Assembly (NCBI GenBank): GCA_004794785.1
Contig: SJOL01007233.1
Coordinates: forward strand, 1,091,065-1,155,064
DNA: 64,000 bases
Source: Opisthorchis felineus
Taxonomy: Eukaryota > Platyhelminthes > Trematoda > Opisthorchiida > Opisthorchiidae
Reading direction: 5' to 3'
The notes beneath the pieces were generated by a model. The model made no database searches and was not told the DNA's origin. It saw nothing but the letters and a program-made list of their open reading frames with translations. This document shows positions 21,801-34,149 of the stretch, one piece after another. Within the stretch, counting starts at the first letter, position 1. Every line of letters begins with the position of its first letter. The translations under genes were made by a program, and so were the position numbers.

Positions 21801-24800
21801 TAACGTCCTTCTCGAAGAGACCCAAAAGCTCCATTACCCGTGATGCCCTCTCTTCGAGTGGATTACCATGTTTGATCCATGCTACTTGAAGTGTTGGGTA
21901 TAATTCATGCAGATTCAACACATCCTCTGAACTCTTTGTCATTTCAACCATTTTGTCTGACATAGTTTTTGGTTATGATCAATAGAGATGTATGGGTGGT
22001 GCACGCACCTGGCGAACACGAGAATCACATACCAGGCCATGTGACCACTGGTTGGTTGACTGTAATGGCGCGCGTCAAACGAAGAACAGAGTCACGTTTG
22101 TCCGGAATGTCGGGCAAGCCGTGCAGATTACATATGATGTATAATCCCAGAAACTATCTTGCCACATGAGCGGTGCCGGTTACAGTGTTGATAAAAATTG
22201 CTGAAGGTTCACTGTCAGCTTCGCCTTGTTTGGGGCTCATTAATTAGGCGCATTCCCCGTTTTTTCTTGCTTGAACACCATATTGTGTCTATTGCTCACT
22301 TGCATACTCAGTTGATGTGGAAAAAATTGAACTTGTAATGTATGTCAGTGATTTTCTGCCTCTCTTATACGCATCAGAGGTAGAATCATCGTTTGTCTTG
22401 ATACTTTCAATGCTAGCCCAATTGAGTCCTGAAGCAGCCTTGGTGTCGGACATTTGGTGGGAGAACATCATAAACGAGAGGTCTAACTGAGTATACAAAC
22501 GAGTTGAAATGACCGTAAAACATGGTTTTCGAAATGCGATCACTGTTTTGTAATACCTCCACTTGTTTTTCGTCAAAAACATTACCGAGGGCAGCTTTGA
22601 AAGAATTAAAGCTATGGTAAAGCTTCCTATCAGAGCGGCCGATGAGATTTGCATATTCAAAACAGAAAATTATTCTTTAGCATTAGTTCACAAAAGAGTC
22701 ATGCATACATTGGTAGAGGGCCAACTAAACTGTTGGTGAGAATACTTCGCCAAGCAGTGTACACGCTGGCCTTTATCGTATATCAAACTTCCAATGTTAT
22801 TGGTAATTAACTCACTACCAAGTACATTTTTTTGCGTTGGTTGAAACCACTTCCGTGCATTGCCGGCTACATTGACCTTGCATTTTCCCGGTCTCGACAC
22901 GACTCTGTCAATGCGCATGCTTTGGTTGAGCTAACATCTAACTGACCGCCTGGCTCAGTTGTGCCTTGAGACTTGAGTGATACATCGTCTCGGGCCGAAA
23001 ACTATCAGCAACCTTTCTGAGATCCCGTGGTATCTGTGTCCGCGTACGGCTGTGGATATATCTTTCCACTCACGATCAGTTGCAGTCTTTGAGTGATAGT
23101 GGTGAGTGAAGTTCACGAAAATGATGCTTAACAACCTTGACAAATGGTCTTTACGTTGGGATGGGCCCCGTATGATTGACAAACGACGGGCACTCCGAGG
23201 AAAACATTGTAACGAGAGGTGCAATGGAAAAGCCTACGAAAACATCACTGACACTACATCAATTATTAACCCTAATCTATTTGAAAGCCTCATTATAAAA
23301 AAGGTAATAGGAGCGGATAGGGAAGGGACTTAATCCTAGGCCACTACAATCATTCCGAGGTACCTATGCCTCCAGAAGCTCACTCAGACAATCTAGATAG
23401 AAGTTGATAATAAAAACACCATTGATATCGACTAGTAGCTGTTGTAATGTTTCCATTCATGCACACCGAGGACCACGCGGACCTCATCCTGGAAGGAGGA
23501 TGGCGTCAACAGTACCCAGACCTCGTAATTGGTTTAGTTTCTCTCTGTCAGGTCAAAGTCTTACCATATCTCTGCTTACACCACTCTGAATTGGGTACGG
23601 GAAACAGGACTGTTTTCAATTAACGATGATTCAGCATGTGGAATATATGATCAGACCATTGTAACTTTGGGTGTGGGCACACTCTGATTGAAGTCCCTGT
23701 TGCACAACTGAATATTCGTTTTCTAGTTATCTGGTTATGGTTTCATTGGCACACCAGCTATAATTCTGGATTTTATGTGGCGGATTCGGTGAATGCATTT
23801 CTGAGAGCATGACCTTACACTTTGTCAGTGCAAAGCGCATTCTAAATGATGGGACGGCCTTGACAATTTCGTCCTGTAGCTCTTCCCCATCAAAGACGGG
23901 AATGATATCGGGTGTATGCCCCAGATCAGCAATGTTCTCGCCAGCAACTGCTTGAACACCAAGGTTTTGGAAACCCTCTGGCGTTCGTCTCACTACCCCA
24001 CTGATCACGAAATTATATGGGGTTGGGAGAGTTGGCATCCATTTTTCAGAGAGCTCCTCAGGCACTCTCATACGGCTGCAAATATGAAATTGCAAACTTT
24101 CGGGGCATTCCTTGCTAAGAAGATCAGGCCCGTTAACAGTCAAATGTGACTTGAAAATCCAGGGATATTAAACTCGTGGGTCACCGACAAAGGACAAGCG
24201 ACTCCAAGTGTCTCGTTACCAGCTCTGCGATTGTCATATCCACTGCGATACCCTTTTTTAAAAAGGGGCACCACCTGTGACTCTTGCCAGTTGTCTAGGA
24301 CAGTCTACTCACAAAGGAAAGCAAACAAGTCAGACAAACACTGATTGAAGACCTCACCCTCATACTTGAATACAGGCAGGTGAACCGTCCAATAGATCGA
24401 TGGCGCTTGAGAGAATATACGCAGTCGTAAATCGCCTAGGCCGTAGTGTTCTAAGTTCGCCATCTGTGATTCCACTGTAGTTCGAGAATCGGACTCAACA
24501 GAAGCACGAGAATAATCAGCCTACCGATCGAGGCGTTCTTCCTCACTTCAGCTGGTCGCGCAAGTATAATCCTTGATGGCCTTGTTCACAGGTGGTTTTG
24601 AGGATCCGTTCGCAGGGATCAGCCGGACTAAACTCCGGGTATTCCCGGCATTCTTCTCCCCTTCCATTTAGTTAGATTCCATGACCACCAGACTTCACAG
24701 TCAGCGCTCACGCTAAGTGTCACCTGAAGTGTGATAATTCGGCCGGTTAAATCATGTTCAGGACCTGAGGGAACAACGCTCCAAAATTCTCTCTGATATC

Positions 24801-27800
24801 AAGTCCTTGAGTGGAGCCCGCCGTGCCATGCCGCAGACGAAACCCCAGGCTTTGTGTAAGGACGCGGGGATCTCCGACATCCGATGATGCAGCAGTCATA
24901 AGAGAGTCCAGAAGACGACTCCATTGAATTCCTTCGACTTCGGGGTATGCAGGCCTTTCAGTTACTAAGACATTTGTTTACAGCCTGCGCAGTTTTTAGG
25001 AGCGAATAGAACTGAATCCGGAAAAGTGTATGATCGGAATCTACCTAAAGAAGCGACAATTATTTGTTGATCCTAACCTCCGGTAACTGATGGCAACGCG
25101 AAGGCACTATGTAGCCAGACGATTTCGGTTACCCTAGAAATTATTACCGCGTAAAAACAGTTTCTGATCACCGCATAGCTTAAGCGGGTTGTTCGTCGCA
25201 TGTCCAATCCAATTCCACCAAATTTAGTCTGAGATGCGCTTTGTTCAGTTTTGTGTTCAGATCTTCGACAACTACAGCTATAGTTGGGCTTTTAGCCCGT
25301 CGTACCACGGCACTCAAGGCTTCAAAAAAATTCCCCTTGGTGATGTCAGAGCTACGGTCGCTTGGGACATAAGCAGACGAGATAAACAGACGACTATCAA
25401 CTTCCCCCTTGTGAGATTCCTTCACGGACATTGTCAGACTAACCATACAGAGGTGACTATCGAAAGGTATCCGGTCAAACAAAAACCCTTATGCCAGGTG
25501 ACTTAGAACGATACTTATCCCTGCACTGCTTGTCACAGTGGCCCAGGGCTGCGCAGCCGGGAGCGAGAGGGAGTGATGAGCTACTTAAATCAACACTTGT
25601 ACTTGGGTCTTGGATTCATTAACGATACGCAGCATACATTGATTTCAAGCGAGTCCAGTGTATGAGCAAGACCAGTCTGCCCCGCCTGCTTCAGAGTGCG
25701 AATAGTTAAGGTGGCCAGATAAACCGGGCGTCGATGCTTGAAGGTTGATTTCGAGCTGCCTGAGGCTGTCAGTGCTGGGTTACGCACCGATGCCGCAGCT
25801 AAGGCCGAACAAGACGAACGGAATCATCAGCCCCAATGGATGGGCCTATGGGGCTGGGGGAAGAGAGAAGAAAAAATCTGAGAGAGAAAGGAAACGTCAA
25901 CAGTAGTGTGTTTTCGGCTACCTGCCCTGTTGTATGCAGCAAATAAGGCCTTTGGCTGGTAACACCATTCGACGACCGATATGTCATGAGACTATTTCTG
26001 GTTGTGGGGATCATGGTCATACACAGACTGAAATACCACCAGGGCGTCGAAACCTAGATTAGGGCCCTCAGCAAAAGACTGGCTCGAAAACAAGGTGGTT
26101 TTGTGTGGCTGGAGCTACATTGGATTTCTTAAAGAACAAGTCTCCACACGTTCCAGCCTTCATCCTGGAAGATCAAACCTCCGTCGTTAGAGGTCAGGCC
26201 TCTAACCATTCACTAACCCGATGTGAACAATCCTGTGTTTCACATGAATCCCCCCAGTCTAGGTCAGTGGGTCACGAGAGCGCTCAAACTGTCATCTGAT
26301 CCCCAAACGGGATGTCAATACTTTGAGCAGCTCATGACTGTCAAGGTGTCCTCGAATTCGTACATGAAACTGCCAAAGCTTTGTACGATATTTTAGTTCC
26401 GTTTACTTGAAGGAAGGAGAATTTTCTAGAGGATGCACGGTACTGGTCGGGATGTCCCCCAATTTCACTATAACTATACTAAACTGTCCTCTGAATCTGA
26501 ACCTTCTCCACTGCGAAGTGTTCACGTGAAAATGTTCTAGCGATGCCTTTTCACGCCTCTTTTTTTCAATAATTTCACACTGCGGCGTATCGCAGTGTAC
26601 CCGTTCACATACGCCCCGGGATTTTCTTTTCTCAACTTTGCTTGTTCTCCTCATTCTTTTGGTAGCGCTTGTGGTGTTTCACGAAGTGTGACGATCACGC
26701 TTGCGTATCTGATGGTTGTGACAGACTTCTCCTTGGCTGAATTATTCAAAGCTGTTCAGGGGGCCAGGCATTGTGCATGTCCGAATCATGGCTTCATGGT
26801 AAGTACCTTCTGTCTTCTTCTACGGCCTGCATTCCTGCTATTGAACCCCGACTGATGTGCTAATCACCTCTCTAAGTAAACAAACAGGTTCTGATGAACA
26901 AGAAAGAAACGTGGATCAGGTGATCATCAAATGTTCCGTGATTTATTAAAGATGCTATCCATTCGGTTCGGTGATGAAAATAGTTTTTTCACAATACTTA
27001 GTAACAATACTGCTACAGTACCAAGTATTTAAATCCATTACTCACACATGAACGTGAGTGAAACGGGTAAGTGGGTACCCGTGTTTACACTTGGCAGTGC
27101 AGATCATAGACAAGCATAAGCATGCGAAAGGTACGATCATTCAGTACTATGAGAATAGACTCAGGTACATCATAGACATGGATCCGATTTCCCAGTCAGT
27201 GAAACAGATTTACCGCCATCGTAAGGATGACTGGTTACCATAAATGGATGTGGAGACTAAATGTGCTTGATTGTGCGGAAGGACTGGTGGTCGGCCGACA
27301 TCGTCGACTGTCATCATTTTCTGAACAAGTATGCTGCATTGCAGTTTTCTTCGGGCGCTTGCTCGTGAGTCCTAACACTAACGTCATCAACTACCTGACG
27401 TGCCCTTGTCTGCATGGTTTCTCGTGACTTATGATAACTTTTACCACCATAGTGAGGACCGTCAATTGAGATTTGAATGTTGTTAATATCCACCGAATCT
27501 CCTGTAGCTCCAACGAGTTTTATGACAAGCGTGACTTTCACACGGACTTCGTCACGGTATTCCCCTCAAGAGAGGTCACTCCCCTGGAAAGTTCATAACA
27601 AACATCCCTCTCCAGGTTTACGCAGGCTTTATTATCTTTAGAGGGTTTGTTATTTTGTTTCCACAGGAGTGATTTATCCTCCCTAAGAATCCGCAAATCT
27701 GACCATCTACAAAAAATGCAGGCAAACTCGAGCCAAAATGCAATTCTGAAGAATGCGCGCCAATGACTTCTAAACCGCTTGGAACCCCTTTGAGGCCAGC

Positions 27801-28607
27801 TGCAATTAAACACCAGAAACACTTTATCACTGCTCCGTGTGTTTTTAGTTTCCCTGCAAGTGGTCGTGGGCTCAGTGGTTAGAACGCGAATTTACTGAGC
27901 GGAAGGTTTGTGGTTCGAACCCGACCTCTGCATCTCGACTTCTTCTGTCTAGGCTTGGGCACCATGGCAGTATCGCAGCCCTCGTGCTTCCTTCGGGTGG
28001 CATGGCAGTTAGGCACCGAAAGAGTGCTACAGCTGGATANTATATATATATTATAGTCTGTTTTTTTACGCAATCCCAACTGAGGAATATGGATGCTCGT
28101 AGAGACAGCTTCATTTATTTCGCCCATTATTGATGATGATGATATTATTATCATTATTATTATTATTATTATTGCAGCGTTATCGCCCTTTTACTCATGT
28201 AGTTTTCCTACCATTTTTAATGAAACCAGCAACAACTGTTAGACTTTGAACGGAGCGGCCGCGTGGCTATGTTACGTGAAAAGCTGTTTAGTCGTTTTGG
28301 CGAATGGCCCGCGGAGAGGCGGAAGCAAGATACCGATGCCTTGACAGCTGCCATTAAAGCACAAGAGCATTTCATTTTACATGGTGTTTACCCAGGAGAG
28401 GAACCTTTGGATGGCCTCACGCCTAGCGCCATGCACGCTGCCGACCCAGAAGGTAAAGCCACCAATCCGGATCTACCGGCTCCCGTTGGAAAACTCAAAC
28501 ACACCGTGTTCACCGTATACTCAAATGACAAACCTCGAAGTTTGGAAGACTTCATCGCATCGCGGTGCCCCCCGGAAGATGTTGGAGCCGAAGCAGAGGA
28601 CAAATAA
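18847..28607 (+). CDS. DUSP22/DUSP15-like dual-specificity phosphatase, 4 coding exons, 251 aa
   Basis: This is an atypical dual-specificity (Ser/Thr and Tyr) phosphatase of the JSP1/VHY group, small enzymes that tune JNK-type signalling from membranes. Coding exons are 18847-18975, 19031-19146, 26666-26798 and 28230-28607; phases agree throughout (129, 116, 133 and 378 nt; sum 756). The protein starts MGGGLSK, an N-myristoylation-type start as in DUSP22, followed by the IIPGIYVGG element of this subfamily. The DSPc domain covers about residues 4-145. The general-acid Asp is D51 (RADDSPS), the nucleophile C82 and the phosphate-binding Arg R88 (H-C-A-C-G-V-S-R-S), then TITLAYLM and PNHGFMQQLLDFE. 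C82 is split by intron 2. The C-terminus is about 65 residues longer than in human DUSP22, Pro/Glu-rich, and ends at two tandem TAA stops. All key residues are present. Family membership is firm; which of the two vertebrate paralogues it matches cannot be said. Confidence 0.92.
18976..19030 (+). other. Short intron 1 (55 nt) of the phosphatase gene
   Basis: The donor is GTGAGT straight after codon 43 (phase 0). Two AGs compete at the 3' end. The one at 19025-19026 would put a stop in frame; the one at 19029-19030 keeps phase 0 and gives residues that align with the beta-strand before the general-acid loop, so it is preferred. The exact acceptor is therefore chosen by coding consistency, not by strength. 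Confidence 0.75.
20570..20640 (-). repeat. Extreme 3' tail scrap of the RTE family
   Basis: About 70 bp: CATCATCATCGACAGCATGACATCAGTG then CACCGATGCTTCGCTGCCGTA, matching only the last part of the RTE 3' end. It sits in phosphatase intron 2. Confidence 0.55.
22195..22510 (-). repeat. Decayed copy of the hammerhead-associated repeat
   Basis: On the - strand 22214-22245 reads ATGAGCCCCAAACAAGGCGAAG, matching the core of the 18.3-kb copy with losses; the flanking ACGAGAGGTCTAACTGAG block near 22475 matches the repeat's outer part. Confidence 0.35.
23241..25787 (-). mobile_element. Decayed near full-length RTE-type LINE
   Basis: Read on the - strand, 25787-25590 resembles the start of an apurinic endonuclease domain ([13 protein letters not shown]) and 25482-25180 continues it ([22 protein letters not shown]). 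Frame-broken reverse-transcriptase pieces follow down to about 23.4 kb, then the family's 3' end with the GGGACTTAAT..CCTAGGCC block near 23320. Length is about 2.5 kb against roughly 3.2 kb for intact RTE elements; many stops and indels mean it is dead. It lies antisense in the phosphatase intron 2. Confidence 0.7.
27858..28039 (+). mobile_element. tRNA-derived SINE, + strand, in phosphatase intron 3
   Basis: The head has an A-box (GGGCTCAGTGGTTAG, 27868 onward) and a perfect B-box GGTTCGAACCC (27912-27922), so it resembles a pol III promoter. The body continues CTCTGCATCTCGACTTCTTC, then GGCATGGCAGTTAGGCACCG, ending CTACAGCTGG. A TA-repeat and an N follow. The best preserved SINE copy here. 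Confidence 0.85.
28040..28040. other. Single ambiguous base
   Basis: One N between the SINE end and a TA repeat, probably repeat-length uncertainty. Confidence 1.
28126..28184 (+). repeat. GAT/ATT microsatellite next to exon 4 of the phosphatase gene
   Basis: (GAT)4 followed by about nine ATT units ending in TTGCAG. It looks like the simple tail of a LINE-type or SINE insertion. The TTGCAG could act as a decoy acceptor 45 nt before the real exon. Confidence 0.7.
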
Positions 28608-31600
28608 TAATGCATTTTCATGCTCTTTCAGGTTCTCACGGACATTTTTACACGCACATTCTGAGGCACTTTCAAAAGCGCAACTGTATCATAATTGCAG
28701 TTTACCCCACTTCTTTTGCTCCACTTCTAGCCTGTTTACAAAAAAACTTCCGGAATGTTCCTTAATCTCAAGTTGACAAAAACTTGCCATTCTCTCATAT
28801 GACCCCTTTACTGCACCTTTTACTGCCTCGTATGAATCGCAATAGCCCTGGCGTAGATTTTTAATGTGTGATTGGGTCGGGGCTTGACATTCTTCTCCGA
28901 TTTGTTGTGGCATTGACCATGTCCCTTTTGAAAGAGTTGGACTTACTTGACCTTACTTAATTGCTTGTTTTAAACACAAAAAGCGAGATACACAGAGAGG
29001 TTATGCAGTAGTTGAGTCAGAAATAAGGGCTAATATTACCAGGATGTGTCGAATCTACAAATATGTCCTACAAAGCGCTACAGCATCATTACAACACCAG
29101 GCTGACCCCACTACATGGCAGTTACGTTTGTTGCCTGACTTGAATGGTGGCGACTAATGACGAAAGGATGAGTGTGGAAAAGCAAATTTTTATGGATTCG
29201 TAAGTACCTACAACCAGAAAGAAAAGACAGATCCCATTGGGCTGCACGCAAACTCCCTGTCTCTCGCCTTTCGAGCGAGAAGCTTATGCGTCGTGGACTC
29301 AAGCCCCCCCCCCAGGACATTTTTTTTGGTTCTTATCACGTCTATGCGAGTTTCTGTTCAAGATAAGAAATCATCGCCTCGCGCGGTTGTGCAACAGTTC
29401 TATTAAAGTTAATTTATTTAACATTAGATGGTGGTCTGGGTGAAGCACTAATAGAGCTGTGGTTCACGATGAGCTTACAGGTTTATATTTCCAGGTAAGG
29501 AGGTCAACTTATTGCTTTACGGGACACCGGAATTGGAAGCCTACGCGGTCACCAGCACGTTCTAAAACTAGTGTTTGGCTAGCTTTTCTGACTACGCCCA
29601 ATGCAATTGTCTCGTTCAAAATTCCTGCAACTTGACTTTTAGCTTCCGCTGTTTCGTTCGGCAAACGAAAACGTTGAATTTTGTAGCAAAGCTAGGTATT
29701 TCGACTTTTTTTGGTGATGGATTACTTCTTGCTTGGGCACTGATATACGGTGCTCGTCCGAGGAAAAGGGACGCCACGTGGCAAAAGACTTCTGACTTTT
29801 CCTGGAAGTGGCCTCCATTATGGAGGGGTTTCACACTAGATGGTGGCTGATTATGGACGCTGTTATGGCTTATTCAGCGGAGTGGCTTTATTCTTTTAAC
29901 TCACCGTACAAAGCAGCTTTCTCCTGGTTAGTTTAAACTGAGGGACAGTAATTCTTTGCGCTGTTCCCTGCCGCTGCAAGAAGACCGCTACTCATAGAAG
30001 AGCTGTACTATTGATAAAAAACTGGCTTTTTCCGTATGTCAAACCTGTTGCCCCATTTACTTACAAACATCTCTCTTGCGGTTGCCCCCCCCCCGTGTAC
30101 CTCTTGTTAGCGTTGCCAGAAAGTTCATGATGGATTCGTTGGAAGTACTCTCAGACTTAACGAGCTGTATGTGTTTTCAGTTGCTAGTCATTCAATAGAA
30201 CTTTCGGATAACGGGCCGGGAAGACCGCAAAGTTTCTGTTTTGCGTAGTAGTTCGTCCATTAAACAATTGTTTCGTGTAACATTCTAAAGCTATAAAAAT
30301 GGATGCTGGATCGTGCGGTTTACGTCAGTATCCTTGACGATGGGACGAAGTATGTATAGGGCGTATGGGCGCGGCTATGTAACTGAAAGTCATTGAGAAT
30401 GGATGGCCATGGGTACCAAAACGTCAAACCTTACTCTTTTAGCCCATGTCGCTGCGTTCTGAGATCACACTAAACATTTATTACAGGGTAACTCGCTCCC
30501 TGGATTGTGGCCAACTAGCAAAGATAATCTTAGTTTTTCAAGCAGCTTTCGCCTTGCGTGCGAATTGGAGGCTGTACACTGCGTTCTGTTTATGGCCTGC
30601 TCATGAATGGGTGGTAATTCTTACGAATCCATGGGCAACATAAGTGTTCAGTTTCGCTTTTTTTCAGTAGCATTCAAACTTTATATCTCCATCACTTTTA
30701 AGTTATCCTCGGCACCTAGCGCGATTCTTCTGGTAAGTGCACACTAAAGAGAAGAGCAATCACTTTGGGTTTTTCTACCAGTGCACTCCGGACGCACCTG
30801 GGTTATATTCAAATTTTGTGACTGAATCAAGCTACTTTAAAACTGTACAATTAGGTAGATCTAATGCCTACTGCATATGACCGCCTTCTTGCCATCGAAG
30901 GAACGCCTTGTGACCCAGGATGCAGCCGAAACTGTCAGCAGGACAGTCTCTTCCGAATTCAAGTTGGTAATGTCACTCTTTGACTAAAATTCCCCTCCAT
31001 CTTATTAGCGATGTGGTCAGATTTTAGAAGGGGCAGCGGTAAAGTAGCTCATCCCTATCAGATAATCCAGACAGGCATGTGCTGTCACTGGAGCGAGTTT
31101 TGCGCACCTGTAAACAATGCTACTTTCCTCGTTCCGCAGACTAAGAGTTCTCTGTGACTGAAATTTATTTCTTTTGGTCCTTGCGGCTGGTCCCTCTAGA
31201 GTGATTTTCCCGTAATTAGTGATGACGCAGCTCTGTTGCTGATTCCGGAAACAAGATATTCGTTTCGAGATAAGCAGTATTGAACAAATAGCTGGTTGAT
31301 CCTGCTGGATAACTTCATTTTCTTCTATTGCAGAAGTGTTGCAGTTCTCTGAGCTCATTAGGTGACCCGATGATACGGTGCAATGTTCTCTTAGTCTAAT
31401 TCTCAAGTTGGTTTGAATTCATCTCAGCTCGCTCAGTGAACTAACTTGGAATGCTGATCGATCTCCAGGACTCTGATCTATACAATAGGATACAAGGCGG
31501 TTTTAATATCCCTCACTCCCCCGAGTAGACAACCGATCACACTTTCCTCTCCGTTGAGAGCCAGCTTCCGTTCCGTCACATGAAGCAAGTGGACTTATCT

Positions 31601-33854
31601 CAGCCCAATGGAGAAAGCCTGGCTTATACTAGGATAAGGAGTTCACAGAGTTGAGACTATGGACAAAATATTTAGTGCGTGGCTGTTGTGAAGCAAGAAT
31701 AAAGGGACATAGAGCAAAATGTTGTCTGCACATCCACTCAAATATCAAAAAGGTTGTAAATAAAGCTCTTGAGGTGAACTGGCTGGAAACGATCGTTGAA
31801 AACTCCCCTAATGGGAAGGTTCTTTTGCAGCGCCACAACTTTATCGAACCACACACCTATAAAATCCGCTTCCTGATTATACACATCATCTGCTGACCAA
31901 CTACTGTTACATTCCGTTGATCGGTAGTCGAAGTATGGCGAAGAACGTAGGTCGCAGGGTGAAATCTTACCGCTAAAAATGTCAAGTTTTGGCTTGGATC
32001 ATTGATCGTGAACTTCAGCATGAACATGAGCATGGATCGCCAAAACTTTCCTCCATGTGATATTTCCGGTCAAACTTCGGGAAACATTACTGCTGATTCC
32101 TTCTTACAACAATATCCAAATTGAAGGTACAACGCAAAATCATAGACGTTTCTACTATGAAAGAGAATTCTTGTAACCCACGTTGTTTTACTTCACTGAG
32201 CTGGGCGATTAGACTACAGATGTTTCACCACCATTCAAGGCGACGCCCGCGTTGTGTTGTGCAGTGCGAAATGGTGGGATGCGTCAGTAGCTGTGACTCA
32301 CCATACTGCTTCACACCACAATGGCGCACTAATCAAGCCAGGTCAGTTGGTGATGAAGCTTGTGCAATCAGGTTTCCCAGCTCACTGTGCAAACCGATGG
32401 CCCCGCTATTGGATGTTGTCGAAACACCTATTGATATCCTTACGTCCTTCCGACAATCAATGTGAAAGGATCGTGGCCAGATAAAGGATCCCCAGCAATT
32501 GCGGGTTAGTGCGAAATCCACAGTACGGAGGGTGCTGTGTAAGGTTTATGTGTATTTTCATGGTTGTGCGAATAGGCCGTCATGACGCCACAGCGTGCTG
32601 ATGTGAAGCCATTCAATTCTGTAGACGAGAATTTGCTAGAAGCTCAATAGCTAATTGAAGTGACGAAAAATCTTGATGGATGCAAAAAGCGAAGCTGCAA
32701 CTCCATACGAACATGACGAGAGAATGTAAACAAATACCGGGGTGTCAGGTGGGATTTGTTTTTCTCAATATCTGTCTACCGTATCCGTAGTTTCGCTTAG
32801 GAAGGAAAACCACTGTGCTGTTTCGAATGTCAGTCTAACTGGACTCTGCTGTGGCCTTTGTTTTGCAAGAGGGCTAAAGGTAACCATAAATGAGGATTCC
32901 TTAAAGTTTCCATTCAACCTCGCATTGCATCATTTGGCAGTACAAATTAGGTGGCATTCATGACTTCCATGTAACTGCTGCATGAGAGCTTTGCTGTAAA
33001 TAAAGGGAGATTTTGCACTTAACTACCTGTACCCATGCTTTTATATACTGAATTTTTGAGTTCGTGTTATTTTGCCTTCCTGCTACTCTAAATGGAATTG
33101 CTAACAACTAATCTTTCGATTTTGTTGTAAAAGACAAAGTGACAATGCTTGTTGTACCACCCGCTAGTTTTTTTTTCACTCTTCACCCCCTTCCAAAGTA
33201 AAACCCCAAAAATCAAAATACCAAACAAAAATACGTAGAAATACCATCCAAGGTGCTGTGAGCATGCAAAACGCTTTTCCGGTCGAAAGAAGTGGAGGCG
33301 TTTTCTTATGGATGTAATGTCTCCCTGTGAGCGGCGCACAGGGTCGAGTTTGTGCCGATCAATGAGGTTCAATTCTCAAGTTTATGTGTGTCCGTTACCG
33401 GTCGTCAGTCATGTTCCCTAAAAAGTCTTCTCTGGATGAGCTGATCGATAGCACACTTCAATCGGTTAAAGACTGGCACGTGGTTATTCACTACCGGAGC
33501 TTGAACAAGGCGAATTAATGTACAGTGAACAGCCAGAATAACGATCAGATTGAATGCGATGTTCATTGAGTGTCTTGCCGCTTCATCAGGATGCTTCTCG
33601 GAATGACCGAGAGATGTCAGGGGGAGGTTTCTGAGAAAGCAATTATGCGGCTGCGGCATAACGAGTTGAAATGTGCCCTCAATCTCCATGTAAGCATGAG
33701 GCAATTTCAACGACCACTTCAGTGCATCCCATTTAAAGTACAAGATGATGAAAAAGTTTCCTGTATGAACGCAGTCCACGTGAAGAAGAAAGTGAAACGG
33801 ATGGAAGATGGGAGAAAGTCCACTGTGGTACTATACCCTGTCTAAGTGTAAGTT
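28608..33854. other. Intergenic, no firm gene
   Basis: 3' flank of the phosphatase gene. No AATAAA was seen close after its stop. Poly-C runs lie at about 29305 and 30085. Two exon-like + strand stretches with donors occur at 29169-29201 and 29426-29495 but their phases do not join. Confidence 0.4.
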
Positions 33855-34060
33855 AATCACACTACCGGTCGACCGCTTTTGGCCTGGCAGGGAGGTCGCG
33901 GGTTCGAGACTCTACTGGAATTTCGCGAGGTGCACACTGCCGATGATTCCCAATAAGGAAGATACAGTTGTACAGTGCTTCTCGGCTTTACAACATAGAG
34001 TGGCTTCACCTACAGGACGTAATCTCTATTGAAAATCCTCAAATCTCCTCACACCACCAA
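33855..34060 (+). repeat. Possible second SINE-like element
   Basis: GGTCGCGGGTTCGAGAC at about 33895 is a good tRNA B-box, followed by a G+C-richer body that ends near the AATCCTCAAATCTCC block. No clear A-box is seen, so it may be a tRNA relic or another SINE family. Confidence 0.3.
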
Positions 34061-34149
34061 CAACAAAATTAATTGCTGAGGTTTGTATGGATTAGCGTGC
34101 TGCTGGCCTGCCTCCAGGAAAGAACACTTAGTTTTCAGTAGGTCACCAT

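Larger units (their letters stand above)
19147..26665 (+). other. GC-AG intron 2 of the phosphatase gene (7.5 kb)
   Basis: The donor is GCAAGT after CTC ATT CAT TG, so the intron starts GC rather than GT; the rest of the site matches the strong consensus usual for GC donors. The acceptor at 26664-26665 follows a T-rich tract. Joining rebuilds the catalytic Cys codon (TG + C), which makes the junction almost certain. The intron carries an RTE 3' tail scrap near 20.57 kb, hammerhead-type repeat debris near 22.2 kb, and the RTE copy at 23241-25787. Confidence 0.85.
26799..28229 (+). other. Intron 3 of the phosphatase gene, containing a SINE
   Basis: The donor is GTAAGT after the Met codon of PNHGFM; the acceptor is the CAG at 28227-28229, phase 0. 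A tRNA-derived SINE and an (ATT)n tract fill the last 370 bases, the tract ending only about 45 nt before the exon. Confidence 0.85.

Noticed and set aside
27858..27930. Candidate tRNA gene with A- and B-box
   Set aside because: The tRNA-like head continues into a body shared with the copy at 15476-15658, so it is a SINE; the cloverleaf is not complete.
32330..32560. Possible Tc1 DNA-binding domain upstream of the 34.4-kb remnant
   Set aside because: Only a few residues resemble the helix-turn-helix and the distance is too long for one element.
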